Positions 13,982 through 18,826 of a stretch of 18,826 nucleotides of DNA are shown piece after piece. Below the pieces are notes generated by a model. That model worked only from the letters and a program-made list of their open reading frames with translations, made no database searches and was not told the DNA's origin. Made by a program: the position numbers and the translations under genes. The stretch covers positions 1-18,826 of the forward strand of contig JAEOTW010000336.1 in the NCBI GenBank assembly GCA_016839655.1, read 5' to 3'. Positions within the stretch are counted from its first letter, which is position 1. Each line of letters starts with the position of its first letter. Source of the DNA: Promethearchaeota archaeon (GTDB lineage Archaea; Asgardarchaeota; Lokiarchaeia; Sigynarchaeales; SOKP01).

Positions 13982-14204
13982 GCTTTGGCAGACGCCTCTG
14001 TTTAGTTTTGACCTTCGGTTTTACTTTATATATTTTATCGAGCAATTGTATAGTATCATTTTGAGAAAGTTTAGTCGGGTTTTTACAATTAGGACAATAT
14101 AGAATCTTCGTACCATCTTTACTAAGATTGTTCACATTTTTCCATCGTGATGCTTCTGGCTCCCAATTATACCCACATCGTTTACATGTTATTATATACT
14201 GCAT
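13956..14204 (-). CDS. small zinc-ribbon protein (82 residues)
   Basis: Two CxxC pairs (CKRC at 7-10, CPNC at 37-40) spaced by about 27 residues form a classical zinc ribbon in the N-terminal half. The rest is a helix NDTIQLLDKIYKV and a very basic tail (KPKVKTKQRRLPKHGKTEKK). It is the first gene of the leftward operon. A TATA-like box within 14247-14256 would give a leader of about 20 bases. The gene overlaps the ribbon-helix-helix gene by 26 bases. The zinc ribbon plus basic tail suggests DNA or RNA binding, probably as a regulator working with its neighbour. Confidence 0.65.
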   Translation of the reverse strand: MQYIITCKRCGYNWEPEASRWKNVNNLSKDGTKILYCPNCKNPTKLSQNDTIQLLDKIYKVKPKVKTKQRRLPKHGKTEKKT

Positions 14205-14235
14205 CTATTTACCTACTTATACGCTATTTTATACT

Positions 14236-14260
14236 AATACTTTAAACTTTATAAAGTATT
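14236..14260. promoter_or_regulatory. inverted repeat over the TATA box of the leftward operon
   Basis: AATACTT (14236-14242) and AAGTATT (14254-14260) form a 7-bp inverted repeat around TTTATAAAG, the likely leftward TATA box of the gene starting at 14204. A binding site over the promoter fits autoregulation by the ribbon-helix-helix protein. The rest of 14205-14493 is AT-rich spacer. The rightward gene at 14494 has TTTAAATA at 14468-14475, which would give a leaderless message. Confidence 0.35.
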
Positions 14261-14493
14261 TGGTATGATTTAGTTTCTACTAAAACCATAATTCACCTAG
14301 TGAAAATGATAAAATCCTAAAAACTAACCATTTTCTCACTCGAAAACAAAAATTACTTTGAAAATATCATCTTTCTTCTCAAAACATGATAATGCATAAC
14401 CTCTTAACCTTTTAATGACTACTCAAGTTTTAACATCTAATGAATTTATAATCCATAATTAATTTAATTTAAATAGAGAGTAAATACGTTGCC

Positions 14494-14817
14494 ATGCCTC
14501 TTGAAGATTTCCTCATACCAGGTGAAAATGTTCGGTATTCCAGCCCAGAATCTGTTGAGTACCAAGGAGGGAAATATAGCTTTTTAATAACAGATAGAAG
14601 ACTACTTTTTCATCTGACCAAGGGACTTGTTTTCAAAAAAGATAAGGTAATTTCTGAAAATATTGGTGATATTGTGGATTTAACCTATGATGAAAAGGGA
14701 AGGTTAAACAAAAAGGGCTTAATTAAAATTACTACCCATCGGAAAAAATTAGAATTTGGTGGTTCACCAAATTCCATTTTAGCTATCTATCAAGAACTTC
14801 AAACGTTAATATCATAA
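14494..14817 (+). CDS. PH-like (bacterial pleckstrin homology) domain protein (107 residues)
   Basis: The whole protein is one bacterial-PH/GRAM-like domain. The N-terminus FLIPGENVRYSSP is the typical start, followed by YSFLITDRRLLFH, in which TDRRL marks this fold, then strands around VISENIGDIVDLTYDEKG and a final helix SILAIYQELQTLI. Such domains bind membranes or serve as protein docking modules. No extra membrane helix is present. A TTTAAATA box just upstream suggests a leaderless message with its own promoter. The 52-bp palindrome copy B begins 43 bases after its stop. It is AT-rich, like the cargo locus. Confidence 0.7.
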   Translation: MPLEDFLIPGENVRYSSPESVEYQGGKYSFLITDRRLLFHLTKGLVFKKDKVISENIGDIVDLTYDEKGRLNKKGLIKITTHRKKLEFGGSPNSILAIYQELQTLIS

Positions 14818-14860
14818 TTAGAAATATTTGGGCACGTAAAGCGATACATCCCTTATTTAC

Positions 14861-14912
14861 TTATTATAGAACCCCGTATACCCGTATACGGAAATACGTA
14901 TATCTATAATAA
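14861..14912. repeat. 52-bp dyad-symmetric element, copy B
   Basis: It has the same arms TTATTATAGA (14861-14870) and TCTATAATAA (14903-14912) and the same central CGTATACG (14883-14890) as copy A at 6161-6212. About nine internal differences are counted by eye. The length is identical and the centre is exactly midway. It lies between two convergent genes, where a bidirectional terminator would also be plausible. The distance A to B is about 8.7 kb and the segment contains cas1 and the primase-like gene. Confidence 0.7.
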
Positions 14913-14980
14913 ATAATATAACCTATTTTCAGGAAATTTTCCAGACATCTTTATTTACTCAGAATAAAAAGCATGCACGA

Positions 14981-15775
14981 TTATTTTTTAGCTATATGAA
15001 TTGAAATATACTTTTTAATCGATTCTTTAATAGCGTGAACTGTTTTTGGAAAAATTGATACGATACCCGCTTCCCAGGTGATACCAGACATTGGATATTT
15101 TGTAAAGTTTATTGACGAAACAATAGATACTTTCTCATCTAGAAGAATAATTTTTGCATGTATAGTATTGTTATAAATGATACGGATACCTTTATCTCTC
15201 AGCCATCTATGACTCTCCTCTTTAACATCATTATCTGGTTCCCTTGTAATTAATAAAATAGATTTTTCTTTTTGCATCAATTCTCCTAATAATTTGGTTA
15301 TATCCACTAATTCTACATAAGGATTAACAATAATTATCTCTTTCTGAGCTTTCGATATCGCATATCTAAGAAAATCATTTAACAAATATCCATCTAAGTA
15401 AAAATGTGCCATCTCTACTGAGATATTTGGAGAATGTAACCTTAGCCAATCTTTTATCTCTGTATAATCTTCAACATGAGATTCCTTTATAAAATAATCT
15501 TGTTTATCTAACATCTCAATATCGGAGTAATTCTTAAAATAAGATTTATATTTATTATATAAATCCAATTCCACACTAAATACATCATATTCATTAACAG
15601 CTATATCTCCATCGTGTAATAAGACATTTAACATATCATCAAAAATATCTCCTGGAATATCTGTCACTACCTTTCTAATCTCATCATATGTTTTTAATCC
15701 TAAAATAGAAATTGCAGTAATTATTTCACCTTCAGGCTCACCCCAATACCTAGGCTCTTTTCGGATATGCGTCAT
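14981..15775 (-). CDS. PLD-superfamily protein with N-terminal winged-helix-like region
   Basis: The C-terminal half (about 120-262) is a PLD domain: YLDGYLLNDFLRYAISKA, the strand EIIIVNPYVE, and the catalytic motif H206-A-K208 ... Asp213, followed by SSINFT (Ser220, Ser221, Asn223) and Glu235. Only one HKD motif is present, so it would work as a dimer, as in Nuc-type nucleases. The N-terminal 90 residues (GEIITAISILGLKTYDEIRKVV, then a short strand) look like a winged helix, of the TrmB type. This could be a DNase, a phosphodiesterase or a transcription regulator with a PLD-like sensor. The start at ATG 15775 has no Shine-Dalgarno sequence. The gene is convergent with the PH-like gene across copy B and stands alone. 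A small frame at 15879-15986 upstream is not convincing. Confidence 0.75.
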   Translation of the reverse strand: MTHIRKEPRYWGEPEGEIITAISILGLKTYDEIRKVVTDIPGDIFDDMLNVLLHDGDIAVNEYDVFSVELDLYNKYKSYFKNYSDIEMLDKQDYFIKESHVEDYTEIKDWLRLHSPNISVEMAHFYLDGYLLNDFLRYAISKAQKEIIIVNPYVELVDITKLLGELMQKEKSILLITREPDNDVKEESHRWLRDKGIRIIYNNTIHAKIILLDEKVSIVSSINFTKYPMSGITWEAGIVSIFPKTVHAIKESIKKYISIHIAKK

Positions 15776-15987
15776 GAGTTCTAATTAGCCCCTTTCCCGA
15801 TATAAAAACAATCATTTAGCACTAAATAACGGAATAAAATACATCAACCAAGAAATCCTTTACATCCTAGAGATAGATATGAATACGAGAGATATGCGCT
15901 TGGATTTGACGGTCCAAAATTTAAAAGAAAAAGTGAATGAACTATATTTTACGTTGGGCGCAAGAGAAACCTCAGCACGTAATTAAT

Positions 15988-16794
15988 TTATTTCTTAGAT
16001 TTTAGCCTTGTATTGGCAATTGCATATAAGCGGTCCTTCGTCTCTTTCAACACATCAAAGTTATATTCTATTAGAAAAGATTCGCAATCTGACTTAGTTA
16101 ACCTACTTAAACTATTAGCCCTAGCCCAGTCTATACACTGGTCCACTAACGAAGGTATTTCTTGTCTTTCTCGAAGCATTCTTTCTTCACGTCTGCTCTC
16201 CATTTTTAATTGTGCTTTATCATAAATGTCTCTCTCGGTATCTCTAAGTAAATCCAATTCTAATTCTGCGGTAAATCTCATAACATCCGCAAGTCGAACT
16301 TTTTGAAGTTTTTTCTCATCTAACCAATCAACATATCTGTCAACTATTGAAGGAACTTCAGTTTGTTCTCTCTCCAAGCGTTCCTTCTTCTCAGAGTCTC
16401 TTAAACGTGATAGTTCAATATCAGCTAAAGCACGAGCTTTACTAAGTTTCATAGAAGTATCCGATGGTAATCCAAACCTACCGCTGAGACCTTTTGTCTG
16501 AATGAAGAGTTCCCACATACCATGTGGTCTACTTTCGGAAACTGGAAACTCATCTCTTAGAAAGGTAAGATAATCTGCTACAAGTGATTCGGGTGTACTT
16601 GTTTGGATATATTCAGGAATTGATGTCGTAAAAGGCTCAGATACATATCCTATTGGTTCTGATTCAATATCCTCATCAGAGGGAATAGCTGTATGTATTT
16701 TATGGAGAAAGTTAACAACCATACAGTTTTCATCAAGCCACATAACGCATTGATTTTCTTTGCAATCTTCTTTAAAGAAAGGGCAAAAACTCAT
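15988..16794 (-). CDS. Cys4 N-terminal motif protein with three internal helical repeats
   Basis: Four Cys in the first 25 residues (Cys4, 11, 16, 24; MSFCPFFKEDCKENQCVMW and then ENC) form a compact metal-binding, possibly iron-sulfur, motif. After a linker, the protein is built from three related helical units of about 65 residues. They start at ESLVADYLTFL (about 69), PSIVDRYVDWL (about 148) and PSLVDQCIDWA (about 214), each followed by a helix pair and a Lys/Glu/Arg-rich arm. The ATG at 16794 overlaps the stop of the nuclease gene upstream (ATGA), and GGGAGAG lies upstream inside that gene. This close coupling implies a complex with the nuclease. No known family name can be given. Confidence 0.6.
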   Translation of the reverse strand: MSFCPFFKEDCKENQCVMWLDENCMVVNFLHKIHTAIPSDEDIESEPIGYVSEPFTTSIPEYIQTSTPESLVADYLTFLRDEFPVSESRPHGMWELFIQTKGLSGRFGLPSDTSMKLSKARALADIELSRLRDSEKKERLEREQTEVPSIVDRYVDWLDEKKLQKVRLADVMRFTAELELDLLRDTERDIYDKAQLKMESRREERMLRERQEIPSLVDQCIDWARANSLSRLTKSDCESFLIEYNFDVLKETKDRLYAIANTRLKSKK

Positions 16795-17696
16795 GTGGAT
16801 GACACTCTCCCAAGTTCTTCAAAGGCAGTCTCAATCTGAGTAGATAATTTTCTTTTGTAATCATTCACGACACCAGTAATAGTATCAATATCTCGAATGC
16901 ATCTGGCTCTCAAGCCCTCAGCAGTTGAATTTATTTTCTGTAGAGAATTGCTGAGTGTCTGTATTTCAGTAATTATATCATTGACCTTGGTAAGCGTTTT
17001 ACTCCAATCTTCAGCTGGTTTATCTTGCATCTTGAGAGATTCTACCTCAATGAGTTTCTTTACTACATAGAATGCGAATAAATGACCTGAATGATTCAGC
17101 TCACTATCTACAACAAAGATGGCTGTTCTGTCCAGATTATGTTTAAGATTTATACAGCTTGAACATTTAGCAATTTTAGTACGTAGAGAGACGAATATTC
17201 CATATTTTGTATCTCTAGTTTCCATGTCTTTCCAGAACTTGTCAACTTGTGTTGTAGGTACATCGCCAGTATAATCCTTGACTTCAATTAAAACTGGTGT
17301 GTTTGAATTAGAGACTGTGGCTAAAATGTCTGTATATCTGCTAATTCCCGACACGTCCTCGAAAGAATCATCCATAAAATGCGCTTCATAACTCTGGAAA
17401 AGAGCCTCGACTGTAAATTCTCCTCGTTTTGCAGGAGTCATTACTGTTGGAACAATGTGTTTCAGTTGTTCTCTAATTGTATTGATATCTTGTCTAAGTG
17501 GTGAAAAGAAGGCTTCTACTGAATCCTTGCTCGTGCTGATGGAGGCGTGAGTAACGACCATATCACCTAGGATGATATACTTCTCGATTATACTATCTCG
17601 TTGGTCTTCAGGCATTTGATTTACGATTTCAATGGCTTTCTGTTCGATGAGAGTAAGTTCAAGTGTCAGACTTTCAGAATCACTTTGAAGCACCAT
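16791..17696 (-). CDS. PD-(D/E)XK nuclease with C-terminal coiled coil (301 residues)
   Basis: A helical N-terminus (1-90) precedes a restriction-endonuclease core: a helix with Glu97 (FTVEALFQSYEAHF), Asp123 in RYTDIL, and Glu138-Val-Lys140 in VLIEVKDYTGD, with a Gln at 150 in the next helix. After the fold (KYGIFVSLRTKIA, about 164-177) comes C-S-S-C, then residues 225-300 form a long helical coiled coil (ITEIQTLSNSLQKINSTAEG). This layout is like RmuC and DUF3782-type nuclease proteins. The likely role is DNA cleavage with oligomerisation through the coil. It is the first gene of a two-gene operon with the Cys4/repeat protein, with a four-base overlap. There is no obvious Shine-Dalgarno sequence. 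Confidence 0.7.
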   Translation of the reverse strand: MVLQSDSESLTLELTLIEQKAIEIVNQMPEDQRDSIIEKYIILGDMVVTHASISTSKDSVEAFFSPLRQDINTIREQLKHIVPTVMTPAKRGEFTVEALFQSYEAHFMDDSFEDVSGISRYTDILATVSNSNTPVLIEVKDYTGDVPTTQVDKFWKDMETRDTKYGIFVSLRTKIAKCSSCINLKHNLDRTAIFVVDSELNHSGHLFAFYVVKKLIEVESLKMQDKPAEDWSKTLTKVNDIITEIQTLSNSLQKINSTAEGLRARCIRDIDTITGVVNDYKRKLSTQIETAFEELGRVSST

Positions 17697-17758
17697 TCTA
17701 AATAATATCTACTTTTCAACCATTTAGTGTTTGTGAAACTTACACTTACTCGCCTGCA

Positions 17759-17806
17759 ATGCAAGAAATATCCACAATATCACCTTCTCCTATCGACATT
17801 AACCTC
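17759..17806 (-). repeat. dispersed repeat R1
   Basis: A 48-base unit starting ATGCAAGAAATA and ending CATTAACCTC. It matches R2 (18641-18689) closely and in the same direction, and its reverse complement resembles repeat L1. Shared blocks are GTTAATGTCGA, AGGA and TGGATATT. R1 and R2 flank the gene at 17933-18634 as direct repeats. Confidence 0.55.
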
Positions 17807-17932
17807 CGTTAGAAAAACTCGCTCGATTTAGTATAAAATCGTAGGCCTCGAAAATGTGGATGAGATTTCAAAATATCCTTGCCCTCGCAAGATAATAAAA
17901 TCAAAATGTTAATAATCTTTTAATTAGTATTT

Positions 17933-18634
17933 ATGGTTATGGATAATTATATCAGCCAAGAAAAGGCAGTACAGGAAACAACACTAAATAAAATGAATAT
18001 TGTTATTGAAACATCAGATAATTGGTTTAACATATTTAACAATATCCTTAACAATATTATTAATGAAGGAATAGATACAGAAGAAGAAAATGGTTACTCA
18101 AAAATGGCTGTTTTATTTTTATCGATAAAGTTATTTCGTATTTTAAGGGCTGCTCATTACTGTGTGTTAAATAGTCACTACGATATCGCTTATGCTTTGC
18201 ATAGAATGGCTTTTGAAGCTCACCTTTTGATGGTTTATTTATCCAATAAGGATAAAGAATCTGAAGATTGGTATAATGGTAAACAGTATAAACCGAGTTA
18301 TTTACGAAAACAAGTTGGTCCAGAATATTCTCCTCTATATAAACATACATCACTGTATGTTCATCCTAATATTCTATCAATATTAGGAAATATATTAGTA
18401 TATACGGAAAAAGGTGCTAATATATATACAATAAATATTGATACTAAAATGTGCAATAATATGTTATTTGGTCAGTATGCATTACAACATGGTACTACAT
18501 TAGTATTTTACAGTATATTTCAAGAAAGAATTAGTAAAATGTCAGAAGATAATGACAATATTTTATCTTGGATGAAATTAAATCAAATAATATATAATAA
18601 ACTAAAAAATGAGATTAGTCATCGCCAAGTTTAA
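17933..18634 (+). CDS. DUF5677-like protein (233 residues)
   Basis: The segment AAHYCVLNSHYDIAYALHRMAFEAHLLMVYLS (quoted here only by its parts: HYDIAYALHRMAFEAHLL at about residues 82-100) matches the helical DUF5677 pattern, with conserved Arg and Glu. It is followed by SYLRKQVGPEY and the His-rich LYKHTSLYVHPN. DUF5677 proteins are helical and often sit near defence genes, and a HEPN-like or abortive-infection role has been suggested for related proteins. There is no RN-x3-H motif here. The start may be ATG 17933 or ATG 17939, with no Shine-Dalgarno sequence. The gene is AT-rich and is framed by the direct repeats R1 and R2, seven bases after its stop in the latter case, so it looks like a single-gene cassette. 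Confidence 0.5.
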   Translation: MVMDNYISQEKAVQETTLNKMNIVIETSDNWFNIFNNILNNIINEGIDTEEENGYSKMAVLFLSIKLFRILRAAHYCVLNSHYDIAYALHRMAFEAHLLMVYLSNKDKESEDWYNGKQYKPSYLRKQVGPEYSPLYKHTSLYVHPNILSILGNILVYTEKGANIYTINIDTKMCNNMLFGQYALQHGTTLVFYSIFQERISKMSEDNDNILSWMKLNQIIYNKLKNEISHRQV

Positions 18635-18640
18635 TATAAA

Positions 18641-18689
18641 ATGCAAGAAATACCCATCAATTTCACCTTCTCCCATCGACGTTAACCTC
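18641..18689 (-). repeat. dispersed repeat R2
   Basis: A 49-base copy of R1 with the same ATGCAAGAAATA start, the shared CACCTTCTC and ATCGACGTTAACCTC blocks, and about ten differences. It starts seven bases after the DUF5677-like gene. With R1 it makes a direct repeat around that gene. With L1 and L2 it is inverted across the window. Confidence 0.55.
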
Positions 18690-18716
18690 AGCCATAGCAT
18701 CTACGTTGCCCTCCAC

Positions 18717-18777
18717 TCTCCCCAGAACGAAGTTCGGGGGGGGGATAAACTTTAACCCCCAAACCCCAAACACACAC
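18717..18777. repeat. right boundary motif with hairpin, G9, core and AC tract
   Basis: GAAC-GAA-GTTC flanked by C and G runs (about 18719-18740) forms a hairpin. Nine G (18736-18744) run into GGATAAACTTTAACC (18743-18757, sharing two G). CCC and AAACCCC follow, then an AC tract (18770-18777). This mirrors the left motif (GT tract, core, C9). The last 50 bases of the window beyond it show no ORF that I can support. Confidence 0.45.
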
Positions 18778-18826
18778 TTATGCCATTAGGCGACGATAGT
18801 TTTATCCTCACATATCCTTAATTCTA

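Noticed and set aside
13840..14064. 74-codon plus-strand frame
   Set aside because: It is a shadow of the overlapping zinc-ribbon and RHH genes, whose Cys motifs and fold are clear on the other strand.
15879..15986. 35-codon plus-strand frame starting MNTRDMRLDL between two leftward genes
   Set aside because: It is short, has no ribosome binding site or TATA box at a useful distance, and has no recognisable pattern. An overlapping frame (ending GFDGPKFKRKSE) looks equally protein-like, so this may be a decayed gene, but neither frame can be supported.
18755..18770. CCCCCAAACCCC looks like a ciliate-type telomere repeat
   Set aside because: There are only two units and they are internal to the window. 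Everything else indicates an archaeon, so it is treated as part of the boundary motif.

Overview
Organism and replicon. The sequence is AT-rich. Genes are short and compact, starts are often leaderless or preceded by TATA-like boxes (for example near 3769, 6244, 10950 and 11030), and a subset of genes have strong Shine-Dalgarno sequences (GGAGG type). This mix, together with a Cas1 integrase, zinc-ribbon proteins and HEPN/nuclease genes, points to an archaeon. A methanogen or methanotroph-type euryarchaeon (Methanosarcinales-like) is my guess only. No core housekeeping gene is visible. The whole window is accessory DNA.

Layout. (1) 1-680: a left boundary zone. It holds the 5' end of a gene leaving the window, a GT-tract/C-tract boundary motif, a repeat (L1) and a two-helix small membrane protein. 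(2) 683-5639: a defence-island-like stretch with a TIGR02391 (Hypoth_ymh) HEPN-type protein, a membrane-anchored unknown, a two-gene operon of a PD-(D/E)XK nuclease and a small HEPN protein, a third HEPN protein, and a second PD-(D/E)XK nuclease. (3) 6161-14912: a segment bracketed by two near-identical 52-bp palindromes. It carries a stand-alone, catalytically intact Cas1, an ImmA/IrrE-like peptidase, a GC-richer structured intergenic region, a broken copy of the peptidase gene, an AT-rich divergent locus (three overlapping unrecognised genes facing one 235-residue gene), then a compact leftward module of small zinc proteins, an archaeo-eukaryotic-primase-like protein, and a ribbon-helix-helix/zinc-ribbon regulator. 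A PH-like domain gene closes it. (4) 14981-17696: a PLD-family single-HKD protein and a coupled pair of a PD-(D/E)XK nuclease and a Cys-rich protein with three internal repeats. (5) 17759-18826: a DUF5677-like gene flanked by direct repeats (R1, R2), then a right boundary motif that mirrors the left one.

How it may fit together (inference). The 52-bp palindromes plus Cas1 plus a primase-like protein suggest a Cas1-encoding integrative element that lacks the PolB of known casposons. The AT-rich three-gene operon at 8361-10914 looks like its cargo. The surrounding HEPN and nuclease genes look like anti-virus or toxin-type systems collected next to it. The repeats L1/L2 on the left and R1/R2 on the right are related to each other and lie in opposite orientations, and the outermost GT-tract/core/C9 motif is also inverted. 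The window may therefore be close to one complete ~18.6 kb island. No CRISPR array, cas2, cas4, tRNA, rRNA or classical transposase was seen.
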